Source of the DNA: Fomitopsis serialis
Lineage: Eukaryota > Basidiomycota > Agaricomycetes > Polyporales > Fomitopsidaceae
NCBI RefSeq assembly: GCF_022376445.1
Contig: NW_025955052.1
Coordinates: 1-64,000, forward strand
Length of the DNA: 64,000 bases
Direction of reading: 5' to 3'
Positions 22,811 through 34,512 of this stretch are shown here, piece by piece. Position 1 is the first letter of the stretch. Each line of letters starts with the position of its first letter. The position numbers and the translations under genes are program-made. Under the pieces are notes generated by a model, which saw only the letters and a list, made by a program, of their open reading frames with translations, was not told the origin of the DNA and did no database searches.

Positions 22811-24631
22811 ATGGATAACCTAAAGTGCAACAGGCTGACATGTAGGAAGGCGTTGGCAGAGAAGGCAGTGGTCGTGAGTCTTGTCTACCATGTTTTCTGG
22901 GCCATAACACGCTGAACCGCACCCAGACTACATGTACGATCTCTCTCAAGGACTGTGCGCAGTTTCAATGCGGTGTCTAATGGCTGATAAGGTTCACATA
23001 TCTTCTGCGGTTCGTGCGAGTCCCTCATGTATGCGCGAAGCATTCTGAGGACGAAGCGGGCGGGATCATAGTGGACTGCGCCAATGAGCTATTCAATGCT
23101 TCAAGACTATGTCCCGGTATGTTCACGCCCCATAAAGCTCGCCAACGCCATTCATGACCCCGTATAGCGTGCGAGACCTCATTAACAGAACCGTGAGTGC
23201 TCACATCTTACAAGGGAGAACGAGAGCTGAGCGCGGCTTCGCAGAGACGACGTTGTGGTGCGTCATGCACGTAACATGGGCTTTGTACACGCGTAAAAGA
23301 CTAGCTCGGTCGCAGGTCTGTTCATTGCACCCATCGAACGACTACAAAACGGTCAGGACCCTGCATATATGCGCATAGATCGACGACTTGACAGAATATG
23401 TTTGTCTAGTCTGTCTTGTCTGGGCTGAACCCAACCATAATCTTGGAGATTTGTAGCAGGTATCTCGCCAAGTGCTAGCATCATTGCTCCGCCTGACACC
23501 CTGCGGCAGGGCGATGTCGTTTTGGCAGTACCAAGTACACCAGGAAGCGTACGTGCTTCTCTTGTGTGCTATCTTTGACTGAATGGTCCCGAATCTGCAA
23601 AGATCATTTCAACATGCCGTCTATCGTAATGTCAACGAGAAGAACGCGCAGTTACAGAAACAGCTGGATAACGTGGTCAGAGAAGGTAGTTCGAGTATAT
23701 GTTACATTCCGCGAACTGAGCCGACGAAAATGACATAGCAAATGGGGAGATCAACCTGCTGAATAACAAAACCGCTGGTAATACGTGCGACAAGTGTCCT
23801 TGGGCGAAAGACGGGCTGACTATCCGCAGAGCTCGAGCGAGATCTGGAACTGGAACGGCGCAAGGTCTCAGGTATACAAGATTCTCTGAAGGAAAGAGAT
23901 AAGGAGTACCAGAAGCTCAAGGTGACACAGCCCTGCCTTGAGAGCCTGAGTCTATACAACCCGTCGCTGATATCCGTGTGACACCAGGCCCAGTACGACA
24001 AGATCAAGCGCAAGGCTCTGCTTGGCCCTAACGTCGTCGGCGGAGAGAACGCAGTCCCCGGTACAGCCAACGGCGGTCACCTCGCTGAACGTCAGGTGTT
24101 GAACGACCAGGCCAACAAGCTCAGACGTGGTGGTGTTGACGTCGGTGCTGTGGTGGGAGATATGGAAGCGCACGGTGTCAGTAGCCACTCTACGGTCTGG
24201 AGGGTTCCTTCACAAGCCCTTATTATATGCAGATCCAGCGCACGCCCATCGTCAACCGCACAACGGGCGCATCGGGCATTCAGCCAGGTTCGACGTGGCG
24301 ACAGCCAGGAGCAGCGCAGCAACGCCATCAGCCTCAACGGCAGCCCTTCGCCGCAGGTGCGATGGCGGCAGACCGTTCCTTTAGATCGACGGGCACTCCG
24401 GACAGTACGACCGACGTTGAGAATTTGCTCGGAAGCGCCGGTCGATCTTCTGGCCGCCCAGCGAACAACCTGCGCACCTGGCAGGCTCCGCAAGCTCGCA
24501 GCAGCTCCCGCTCGATGCAAAGAGGTAAGCCCGTCGTACTGAACGTCGGAGGACTAACCAATGTCCGAGAAGTCTTCGGCCAGTCTTCTGCAAGGCGCTC
24601 CGGGGGTTTCAAGCCTGCCCAGTCGACATGA
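22811..24631 (+). CDS. HEI10: HEI10/CCNB1IP1-type RING protein (meiotic crossover ligase), about 15 exons
   Basis: Ubiquitin/SUMO-type E3 ligase family acting at meiotic crossover sites. No long frame shows it. Chaining GT-AG exons gives 1050 nt, 349 aa, with every phase consistent: 22811-22873, 22927-22933 (7 nt), 22992-23009, 23072-23116, 23168-23192, 23245-23257 (13 nt), 23316-23351, 23410-23459, 23510-23548, 23603-23685, 23739-23777, 23830-23921, 23988-24176, 24233-24524 and 24573-24631. The RING reads LKCNRLTCRKAL, TTCSHIFCVDCANELF, RLCPACETSLTEPDDVV, then VCSLHPSNDYKTSVLSGLNP. A coiled coil follows (NEKNAQLQKQLDNVVRE, ELERDLELERRKV, DKEYQKLKAQYDKIKRKALL), then a Ser/Arg/Gln-rich tail. 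The last intron is 48 bp and in frame, so it may be retained. Confidence 0.88.
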
Positions 24632-24896
24632 TGAGGCACCGTTTAAATTCTGTAAACACATCCCTGTGATGTGCGCATCCGTATTGGTCTGTTCAAGCAA
24701 CGAGAAGTGTACGTGTACAAAGTACGAAGGGTATAGATACACAATAGCGTAATGTAACCTCATACGTCGAACCATGTCCCGTATCGCAAAGCAGTTCGCC
24801 AGATAATACTCGGTACAACCGGCCGCTCGGGCCAACACATATAAAGTGGTGTGCAAACCACCGCGATCAATCAAATGTAACGTGCAAGCATCTATG
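24632..24896. terminator. Convergent 3' intergenic region
   Basis: 265 bp between the tail-to-tail HEI10 gene and the CUE-like gene, so both transcripts must end here. No specific signal is claimed. Confidence 0.4.
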
Positions 24897-27800
24897 TCAG
24901 TCGCGTCGCAGCGTGCCGTTCTTCTCATCTTCGAGGTATTGCCCGATGGCGAGGATGTCCTGGCCCGCTCGCCGCAAGTACCCAGCAAGAACCCCTCTAT
25001 CAGCGTGCGGCAGCAAGTCCGCCAGCTTGTCCACCTGGTGGTCGAACTCTGGGTCCGGCAGCGCAGGCTGGGCGACCACAGCGCCCGCCTGCGCATTGCT
25101 CTGCCCGTGGTTCTTCGCACGAGCGAAGAGCGACGGGCGCCGCATCGTGCTCTGCCGTTGCGGATGGCTGTTACTCGTAGGCATAGTCGAAGCATTCGGT
25201 TGGGGAGGTGGGCCCGATATCGCTGAGAACGTCTGTGACCGACGTACGCGCCCTGGGGCGGCTCGTGGACCACCTGGTACGTTGGGCGAGGAAGCGACCT
25301 GTACGAGAGGTGTGGGTGTGGGTGTGGCGGTATTGCGTTTAGATAGCACGCGCCCAGGAGGATTGGGGGGTAAGACTGGTCTGTCTTTCCTCACACTCGC
25401 CTTGCGCCCGATAGACGAGAAGAACCCCCCAGAGGACTTGTTGCCCGGCAAAGGCAGAAGCGATCTAGACGGTGATGGCATCATGGTAGAAGAACGAATG
25501 GGGCTGCGCGTTTGTTGCGCTTGTGCAAGTGATGGATAGGGAAGGGCTGGAGGGGGGAGGCTGTTGGTGGGAGGATGTCTATTGCGCGTGTTGTCAGATC
25601 AGTCGCACTGTATGCGTCCGGCCGCGTCGGGAACGTCATCCCAGATGCCTCAGAGCCCCGGGACGTATGTCGTGGCTGTGGGACGAACGCTCGGGACGCA
25701 GGTGTTGCCGGTGTCACCATGAGTCTCACTTTGCTGGAGGACCCCGCCCTGGTGCCCGTCGCTGCAGACTCGTCAGTCACAGCGCTGAACGACAGCGCAC
25801 GTGCATGCTCACCAGAGAACTGTCGCAGTTGGACCCACTCCGTCAACCCGCAGTCATACAACGCCAACTCGTTGATCTTATGTGCGTATCCAATTGAGCG
25901 CTCGAGCGGGTTCCTCTTCGCCATCACATCCCGACACGCCATCGCCTCCGGCCACGCCGCCTTAATCCTCGGCCGCACCACCTTCGGCTTCACCGGAAGT
26001 GGGACAGGAGGCACAGGCAATGGCGCGTCCCTCGACTCTGAGTGTCTTGGACTCGCTTGTGGGCTTGGAGTCGGGCTCTTTGCCCGCGCCGAAGTCAATG
26101 AAGGCGTGCGCGGCAGCGCAGAGAAGCGCTTCAAGTTCGTCAGCGCGCCCTTGAGCGGGTTATGCCCGGCACCGGGCGCGTGCAACACGTCCTCGAGCGA
26201 GCCGTGGATGCTCTTCGGCGGCGGGGTCGGCGAGAACATGGAGGGTGAGGTAGAGGGCGAACGCGAGATGTTCGAGACACGGCCGGGGGAGAGTGCACGC
26301 TGGACTCTCTCTTGGGCCATGCTTACCCAGCTGCTCTCTCTTCGGAGGTCCTTGCGAGACCTGGCTGGGTGGAGAGAGGGTTCTTGCGAGGAGGATGAAA
26401 CGGACTCTGCACTCCTTGCGTCGTCATGTAAGGTGAACGAGACCGGCGGTGCTTTGATAGCCTCCACATGCCGGACGTCATCGCTCTTTGTCTCTGGCAC
26501 TTCCTCAGCGGACGTCGGTGGCGTGTTAGTTACGGTCGACGGCGGGTGTGCGCCTTCCCTGACGTGCATGGACCGTTTTGACAGTGATCGCGACGGGCTG
26601 GGGATACAACGCGTTACACATTGCTGAAACATGCAGAAACATGTCACTCACCCAGCGCCCGGCTCCCTCTCCTCCTGAGAATACACCGAATCTTCCGTCA
26701 ACTCGGAATCGTTTCGCTTCGGGGATTGCGAGGGCACCTTGGACGCCAACACCGCCGATACCGACTGCGGCAGCTGCAACGCATCCCGTAGAGCCTGCGG
26801 GTCACGCTGAGCTGATGGGGGAGCGGCGTATACGTGCGTGGTGGTCGCGGGGGCGGCGCAGGACTAAGCGCTCCTGATCGAGGGTCGACGTCATACAAAG
26901 GGTGTGGTGGTGCTGGCATAGGACCAGCACGCGAGTGTGTGCCAGGGTCATAGTGGACATACGGAGACGCAGAGCGCGACGTGCTCACCACCGAGAACGG
27001 CGACGTCTGCGACTGGCGCGATGCGAACACGTCACCCGGACTAGACACGCTTGACTGCACTTGCCTGTTCTGCAACCCATGCCGCAGCGCCTCCGACGTG
27101 TTGACAATGACAGGGCCCACGACGGGCTGCCCAATTTCCTTTGACTCGCCGATGGCAGGCGTCAGCGCCTCCTGATCGTGTCGGTCGTGGTCCGGCGTCG
27201 TCAACGCGCTTGATCCCGCGCTATAGGGTCCCTGTGGGCTGAGCATGCTCGACTCGGACGGGTCGGGCGTCCTGGCGCTGCTGCCCGGCGTCGGCGAACG
27301 CGAGTCGGTGGGCGTCTGGAAAATGGGCAGTTTGAGCGCCGATTGCTGGCTGCCGACGGTCACCGGCCGTTCGATGGACTCCGCCGTCGATGGGACGGCA
27401 CCGACAATGCCGATGTCACGAGAGGATTTATGCTGGTGGCGAGACCTTGGGGTCGCGGTGGTAATGTCGGACTGTGAGCGTTGGTGGACAATAGGAGGTC
27501 GGAGAGCAGAGGGTGGGGGGCGCTCGGTGGACAAAGGAGCAGTGGAGGGAGGCGTGAGATCGGTATACGCTCGCGGCGAGGCGTCGGGTGGGGCAACAAG
27601 CGCAAGGCCCTCGACATACATGCCGCGCCGCGAGGAAATGGTCGTCGTCGCCGACAGGTCCGCATTGTGATTGTCTCTCGAGGCCTGGCTACGTTTGCGA
27701 GTGAGAGAAGCGGGAAGAGAATCGTCCAACTCAACGATCGCGAGTCGTCGCCTGTCCGCACCGCCCTCCGATGGCACACTCGGCCTTCTTCTATGTCCAC

Positions 27801-28212
27801 CTTCCGTGCTAATGGTGCTAATGGAATCGTGTCGTGCTTCGTGCGATTGACTAGAACTCGCATCTGATGGGCGCTCTCGAGAATCCGAGGAGTATTCAGA
27901 CGAAGAACCAGAGCCTGTTCTCATAGCTGATGGAGGTGGGACGAGATCAGCTGTACTTGCATCAGAGGCCAAGTACGTCCGGCCAGCATGTTCGGACTGG
28001 TAGTAGGATAGGATGTTGTCTGTGTCGCGTCTGATGACCTGTGGCCTGAGATGGACCACTGCGGGGGGTCATTAGATGAGCACGAGGAAGGCCCTGGAAA
28101 GCGGCAAGAAGCTAGACTCGCCTGCGCTTTTGTTCCCGCCGTACTCGCTCTGGTCCGAGCCGGCAGCGAGCGCGTAACCGGCGCTCGGCGCTGGCTGCAA
28201 CGCGGTACTCAT
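24897..28212 (-). CDS. Long Ser/Pro-rich protein with C-terminal CUE/UBA-like motif
   Basis: Minus-strand gene of roughly 1000 aa, intrinsically disordered for most of its length (Ser, Pro, Thr, Arg). The start MSTALQPAPSAGYA is at 28212. A first intron with a GC donor (28059-about 28121) is suggested by phase. The exon at about 26880-28058 ends in a 53-bp intron leading to TQRDPQALRDALQLPQ. A clear intron at 26598-26651 leads to PSRSLSKRSMHV. A conserved-looking segment (KAAWPEAMACRDVMAKRNPL, ERSIGYAHKINELALYDCGL) lies near 25900. The last exon ends with FDHQVDKLADLLPHADRGVL and AGYLRRAGQDILAIGQYLED, which fits a three-helix CUE/UBA fold. The junction near 25480-25500 could not be fixed. Ubiquitin binding is an inference. 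Confidence 0.65.
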
Positions 28213-28950
28213 CGCGGGCGACTGGTGGTGGACGGTCTGTGCTGGGGAGGGAGGGAGAGCATGGGGGCGAGGGGAGCGGAAGTCGTCACCAGCTGCCTTG
28301 TCCCTGTCTGGCGGGGCGCCCGCTGCCAATGCCACGGCCGACGCACCCGCCACTGCTTCCGCCACCACACGTGCCTGCTCCATTAAACAAGGCACTCACA
28401 ACGTAACGCCGGCTGCACTGGCAGGTCAGTACTTCAGTCAAGGAGCCCAGCTTTACCCTCCTCTCGTCCAGAGGAGTAGCGAGACATCCTGATCTTCACA
28501 TCGGCGTCGTCGCCATGGGAGATTCAATTGATCTGTTTTTAACAGTGTGACGTCTACAAACTGCGGGAAGATCCAACCATACCTAGGATCCTCATGCTGT
28601 CTATGCAGGTGACGCATGACTGAACCGCATCGCTTCGTGCCAAGCCCAAGGATGCTATGTCGTCGATGACATGGCATTTAATCAATATGCTGTATATAGC
28701 GAACCGTACGCGGAATGCAACCGCACGGTGAGAACGCAAGGCGAAGTACAACAATACAGATGCCCACAGTGCTGTACCCTCTAGTTGCACTGGCAGGCCT
28801 CGAGGACGACCATACACAGCTTTGTGCACAGTTATTGTGGGTCCATGTTTGTTTATGTATGCACAACTTGAATGCCCAGACATTGGACGATATGCTCAGA
28901 TCGTCTCAGTCTGAACAGACCATCACTATCCCGCGCCCAGTTCCCTCCGT
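28213..28950. other. Divergent spacer before kinase-like copy 4
   Basis: 738 bp separating the divergent CUE-like gene and copy 4. GTGGGTCC recurs at about 28838, 113 bp upstream of the copy 4 start. Frames on the minus strand (28554-28883) have no motif. Confidence 0.45.
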
Positions 28951-30313
28951 ATGTCTACATCACCTACAGCCATTCCAAACAGCCATGCCGAATCACACTG
29001 CGTACCAGACAGACCAGCAGCTGTGCACGCACAACTCAGATATGACGAAGAACGTTGGAGGGATCGGCAACCTTTCCTCGCCTCGCGCGGCTACATGCTA
29101 CGACCAAGGTACCGCCCGGGTTGGGTGCCGTCGTGATTCACGTCTGGGGAGCATCCATTATCAACAGAAGACATATGGCCACTACCCGTACGTACATCGA
29201 ACAATGCTATGGAGCTAGCCTCAGTATTGAGCGATTCTGGATTGTTCAGCATCGCGAGCACCTCATAGATGCCACGCGGATGTCAGATGGAAAGCTCGTG
29301 TATATCAAGCGAGTGAGGACAGGAGACACAGAGTCCCAGATAGCATCAATGCTCTCTTCCGAACCTCTTTCGACGGAGCCTCGAAACCACTGTGTACCCA
29401 TTCTTAATATGTTCCAAGACAACGACGACGCTGCTATCTCCTACATGGTCATGCCATTTCTGCGCCTCATCGATAGACCTCCAATGGAGACGGGCGAGGA
29501 ATTCGTCGACTTCGCAAACCAGGTTCTGGAGGTTTGTACTCGCGGTGGCGCACAACACATTCATATTAAATGCTCACATAGGGACTTGTGTTTCTACGCG
29601 AACACGGTGTCGCACATAGGTATGCGGAACTATGTCATGCATTGATTCCCGCCTCATGCATTGGCTTTCAAGGGACTGCGAATACAAGAACACCATGATG
29701 GACGCGAGCGCGATGTATCCCAAGGCTTTCATCCCATCAAGGAGATATGTCTTCCTGGTGGGCAAGGATGGGCACCCTACGTCTCTCGAAGATCTGTCAC
29801 AGTGAAGTACTACTACGTCGATTTCGGCCTGTCTACCTACTTCCCTCCAGACGCCGAATCGAGGGTAGTGGTTGGTGTTGTCGGCCGAGACCAGGAGGTG
29901 CCAGAGCTGTCCGAGGATGTCCCGTATGACCCGTTCAAGGTCGACGTCTTCATTATAGGAAACATGTTGCGCAACGAATTCCAAAAAGTACGTCGCAGCG
30001 GCGTCTCATGTGGCGACTCGGAAGGGATTTGCTCACACGTCGCCACTAGAAGTATCTGAACTTCAACTTCTTGACCCCCCTGGTGAAGTCCATGACACAG
30101 CCTGATCCTGCGTCAAGGCCAAGTGCACAGCAAGCGCTAGCACAATGGCAGTCCATCCGTGATAGCTTGACATTCTGGACGCGACGATGGAGACTAAAGC
30201 CGCGCACAGACCCACTACTTACAGAAGTCGTCTGTGATGCATATTCGTTGATGGTCACCGCAAGTGATGTTGGCCGACAATTGCTCGGAGGGCATCAGGG
30301 TGTCTGGCATTGA
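28951..30313 (+). pseudogene. Kinase-like protein, tail-anchored family, copy 4 (broken)
   Basis: The five-exon layout of copies 2 and 3 is preserved: 28951-29187, 29250-29531, 29582-29619, 29673-29987 and 30050-30313. Exon 1 carries an in-frame TGA at 29134-29136 where the other copies have the Trp codon of the VPSW motif; the flanking codons align one to one, 18 on each side of the comparison. Exon 4 is 315 nt instead of 316, with one G missing near 29724, so ASAMYPK passes out of frame before FHPIKEICLPGG. HRD-CEYKN and a true DFG (VDFGLS) are otherwise kept. The C-terminal membrane segment is weak. The stop codon cannot be a homopolymer error, so decay is the better reading. Confidence 0.75.
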
Positions 30314-30573
30314 CTCGATGTATAGGATGCATTGTAACCTACATTGCAATGGAGTTCGGGCGGCGCGGATCCAGCATTGTGTCGACGTTCATGATAGCGG
30401 CCTGTGCATAGATTTGGTCATTCAAGACATCGAACCCCCTGTAGATTTGCGACGTCTCCACACGCAACCTTAGAAACTTTGGATCCCACGCAGTGAAGCA
30501 TGAGGCTCTTAACATTACATGTACATAACATCGAGCATGCACATACATCCTTACATTGAGCTTGCAGACGGAC

Positions 30574-33158
30574 CTACCACTCCATCTTTGTGCTCTTTTT
30601 CGGCGACACAGGGATCTTCCTACCCTGGTAGCCAAACCCGTCCAGCCACGGCCACATCTCGCTCCTCCTGTGCTCAAACTCCTCGATCCTGTCCACTCTC
30701 TGCAGCGTCAGCGCGATGTCATCGAGGCCGTTCAGCAGGCAGTGTCTCCGGAAGGGGTCGATGTCGAACGAGAAGGCCTCGCCGCTTGGTCGGCGCACCT
30801 CCTGCTTCTCCAGGTCGACTTCGAGCTCTTTTTGTGCCGCGGCGTCCTCCGCAAGGGCAGCACACTGTGCCTGTGGCAGGACGATCGGGACCATGCCGTT
30901 CTGCATACAGTTGTTACGGAAGATGTCTCCGAAACTCGGCGCGATCACGGACAGGATGCCGAAGTCCTTCCTGTAAACCACGACACGTAAGTACTAGTGA
31001 CACACAGCCAAGTCCAGGATACTCACAGGGCCCATGGTGCGTGCTCACGCGAGCTGCCACAGCCAAAGTTGGGTGCATCCGAGACGAGGATCTTCGCCTG
31101 TGTATACGGTTCCCGGTTAAGGACGAAGTCGGTCTTCTCGCCCGTCTGCGCGTTATTGCGCAGAGCGAAGAAGAGTGCGTTCGCGAGGCCAGTGCGCTTC
31201 AACGTCTTCAAATACACCGCAGGGATGATCATGTCCGTGTCAACGTTCTCGATATGCAGCGGCGCCGCAATGCCCTTCAAAACACGGAACGGCGGCACAC
31301 TGGACGCAGTCTCCGCGGGCGGCAGTGGCTTGTCACCCGCGGCGGACGAGCTTGTTGCCTCCCGTCCAGGCTCAGGAGCCGGCAGCACAGGGTCGGACAA
31401 CAGGTCCATAGCGCTCGTGACCTTCAGTTTGGGGTCGGACGCCTTCTCGAGGCCCAGGAACTTCCGTACATCCGTCAGCTTGCCTGTGATCGCAGCGGCA
31501 GCCGCCATCGCGGGGCTCAGCAAGTGCGTGCGCCCGCGCGGGCCCTGCCGACCCTCGAAGTTACGGTTGCTCGTGCTCGCGCAGCGCTCTTCCGGCTTCA
31601 GCTGGTCGGGGTTCATGCCCAGGCACATCGAGCAGCCCGCTTCGCGCCAGTCGAAGCCTGCACGCTTGAAGATCACGTCGAGGCCTTCCGCCTCCGCGTG
31701 CTGCTTGACGAGGCCGGAGCCAGGGACGACCATCGCGGACACGTTCGGCGCGACCTTTGCATCAGGGCCCGCGGCGAGGACGATCCGCGCAGCAGAGCGC
31801 AAATCCTCGATACGTGCATTTGTACACGAGCCGATGAAGACCTTGTCGACGGTGATCTCCTCCATGGGCGTGTTCGGCGTGAGGCCCATGTACTTCAACG
31901 CGCGCTCAATGCCGGTGGCCTTCTTCGGGTCTGTGATCGCAGCGGGGTCGGGCACCTTGCCGGTGATGGCCACGACGTCCTGCGGGGACGTGCCCCAGGT
32001 GACGGTGGGGAGGATGTCCTCCGCACGGATGTTGACCTCAATGTCGAACTTCGCACCCTCGTCCGACTTGAGCGTGCGCCAGTACTGCTCCGCGCGTTCC
32101 CAGGTCTCACCCTTCGGCACGAGCGGCCGGTTGCGGAGGTACTCGAAGGTGATCTCGTCGGGCGCGATCATGCCCGCACGCGCGCCGCCCTCGATGCTCA
32201 TGTTGCAGATGCTCATGCGCGCCTCCATGCTGAAGTTGCGGATGACGTTCCCGGCGTACTCGACGACGCAGCCTGTACCACCTGCGGTGCCGATCACACC
32301 GATGATGTGCAGGACCACGTCCTTGGAGTTGACGCCCTCTAGCAGCTCGCCTTCGACGCTGATGCGCATGTTCTTGCCCTTCTTCTGCAAGAGGGTCTGC
32401 GTGGCGAGGACGTGCTCGACCTCCGACGTGCCGATACCGAACGCGAGGGAGCCGAACGCGCCGTGCGTCGATGTGTGCGAGTCTCCGCAGACGCAGGTAA
32501 TACCGGGGAGCTATGGCGAATTAAATACATCCTGCGTGAGAGGAAGTGACAGCACGCACAGTGAAGCCTTGCTCAGGTCCGATTATATGGACAATACCCT
32601 GCCGCCTGTCCTTCATACCGAAGTACGTCAAGCCGAAGTCCTTGACGTTTTCCTCTAGCGCCTGACATTGTGCTCTTGAGTCGGGTTGTTCGATAAATGA
32701 CTCGACAGTGGTGAGGTTCTTGCGGGATGCAGTACTGGTAAAGTGTTTAGTGCACATGACATAGCTGCGTGCACCTGAGATGCTCACGGAATGTTGTGAT
32801 CGACAGTAGCCAGGGTACAGTCGGTTCGCCGTACCCGACGACCTGCAGTACGACTGTGCCAGTAGTTAGCGTCCAAGTATTCGAACGTGTGCGACGTGCT
32901 GAACATACAGGCCCTCGAAGGCTTGAGGACTAGTCACTTCGTGGACGAGATGCCTACAGAGCAATTATGAGTGCAGCTCTGAAGAACTGGCAAAATGACT
33001 CACCTGTCGATGTAGATGAGAGCAAGACCATCTTCCTTGACATCGCTGCAATTAAGTCAGCCATACCCCTCTCCTAAGAACGACTGCACAACATACACAA
33101 CATGGTCGTCCCAGATTTTGTCGTAAAGTGTGCGAGGCTGCGTTACTGGTGCGGGCAT
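30574..33158 (-). CDS. LEU1: 3-isopropylmalate dehydratase (fused large and small subunits)
   Basis: Converts 2-isopropylmalate to 3-isopropylmalate in leucine synthesis; a [4Fe-4S] aconitase-family enzyme, cytosolic in fungi. The start is [20 protein letters not shown] at 33158. Short exons follow ([53 protein letters not shown] with [13 protein letters not shown]), then a long exon from [20 protein letters not shown]. Cluster cysteines appear in VFIGSCTN and [10 protein letters not shown]. The C-terminal swivel domain ([34 protein letters not shown]) is joined by an intron to [20 protein letters not shown]. The stop TAG is at 30574-30576. All joins keep frame. Length is near the usual 750-780 aa. 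Confidence 0.96.
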
Positions 33159-34091
33159 GACTGACGCAGTGAGTGGGTCAAAGTGAGTATTCGGTTATAA
33201 TCGCGTCGAGACCTTGCGACCAGGTGAGAGCAGCCGGCCAACGGCGTGTGGCCTTTTGAGTCAGCGGGGCAAAATGACTCGAGCTTGGCTGGATGGCTCG
33301 GCCGACCCCACGGCATCTCAGATCGTGTACGATCGAACAAGCGCCCGTGGTTGAAGTCGCGGGAAGCCAGCGGCCCGCTGCGGCAAGCCGCCAACGGCGT
33401 TCGAACGGACTGACTGCTTCGACTTGATCCTGACCTTCAGTTCCAGTATTCTGAGACCGTATTGTACTGCCACATCTCGGGCTCAAAGAATCCCAGGGAA
33501 CACGGACCAGAAAGGGCGCGGGGAACAGTTTACGCAGGGTCAATCGTAAGTTGTGTCCAAGGCTGGCGCAGGTCCCGCTTGCGACGCAGCGCCTGTGACG
33601 GTTTGTCCCCTCGACCGAGCGCGATTTGTGACGCGTGAACATAATGAGCATATCACGCACCCCAATTGCGTTACATTTGGTATAGGCATATGATACCAGT
33701 GATAGGCAGCTAAGGCCTAAGTACGTTGAGACTTCCGAGTCGGTCGGCTTGAAGTTCAAGTGATATGTATGGCCCCTACATACTCAGCCTTCTACATACA
33801 GTAGTACACTGTTCTACTGTCTTGATGTTCTCGCATAGAAGACAGAACACGTATTGCAATCTACCTCGCTGTTCTTCGCACTACTCTGGCCTAAGGTTCG
33901 GATTATTACTTGTTTATACATAGCAAGTTTATAGGCAGCATGTTCGAATGGCCAATCAAGGAGAGACGGGCGATGCCGAGCAGCTGCACAGTTCCTCAGC
34001 CACCAATCCAGTGAACTTTCCCAGGGCTCCTACTGGGTAGCCACGGACGTTAAGCGCCAGTAGCCCATCCTCAAGACACGCTCTCGACGCC
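33159..34091. other. Divergent spacer LEU1 / eL29
   Basis: 933 bp between divergent genes, so it should carry both promoters. A 193-codon minus frame (33178-33759) shows no motif and lies where the LEU1 promoter is expected, so I do not call it. No palindromic CCGnnnCGG-type site was confirmed by eye. Confidence 0.5.
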
Positions 34092-34512
34092 ATGGCCAAG
34101 TCCAAGAAGTACGTGGCCTCCGAGGTCTTGCTGTTGTCGAGGTGCTGATTATGCGGCTCGCACCGAATTCAGCCATACCAACCACAACCAGAGCCGCAAG
34201 GCGCACCGCAATGGCATCAAGACGCCCACGAGCCACAGGACAAGGTCGATGAAGGGTGTACGTACCGAATCGTTGCACGTAGACTATGGAGCTGATACTC
34301 ATCATTCTGCAGGTTGATGCCAAGGTACGTTGAATATACTTTTGTAGTCCAGGATTTGCGCCGACGCACGATTAACTCGTGTCACCAGTTCCGCCGCAAT
34401 GCGAAGTATGCGTTGGTCGGTTCAGTGCGTCACAATCTACTCTCTTCTCCAGCTGGCATCCTGACGTTATGTTGACCCGCAGCGAAAAGCGCGTTTGGAG
34501 GCAGAGGCATGA
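34092..34512 (+). CDS. RPL29: 60S ribosomal protein eL29 (L29), five exons
   Basis: Small basic protein of the large ribosomal subunit. Exons 34092-34108, 34173-34257, 34313-34324 (12 nt), 34389-34424 and 34483-34512 join in phase to 60 codons (59 aa), the same length as the yeast protein. The product begins MAKSKNHTNHNQSRKAHRNG, continues IKTPTSHRTRSMKGVDAKF and RRNAKYALVGS, and ends RKARLEAEA followed by TGA. Introns follow GT-AG and are 52-64 bp. It is too fragmented to appear as an open frame. The family assignment is very secure from the NHTNHNQ and RRNAKYAL motifs. Confidence 0.95.

Noticed and set aside
22491..22949. 152-codon minus-strand frame
   Set aside because: Overlaps the first exons of HEI10 on the other strand, which are supported by a full splice chain.
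25575..26627. 350-codon plus-strand frame
   Set aside because: Antisense of the CUE-like gene exon, no domain, and the minus strand has coherent splice joins.
30519..32342. 607-codon plus-strand frame opposite LEU1
   Set aside because: It is the antisense of the LEU1 main exon; GC-rich third positions keep the opposite frame open. Arg/His-rich with no motif.
33178..33759. 193-codon minus-strand frame upstream of LEU1
   Set aside because: Lies in the expected divergent promoter region, irregular composition, no motif or splicing.
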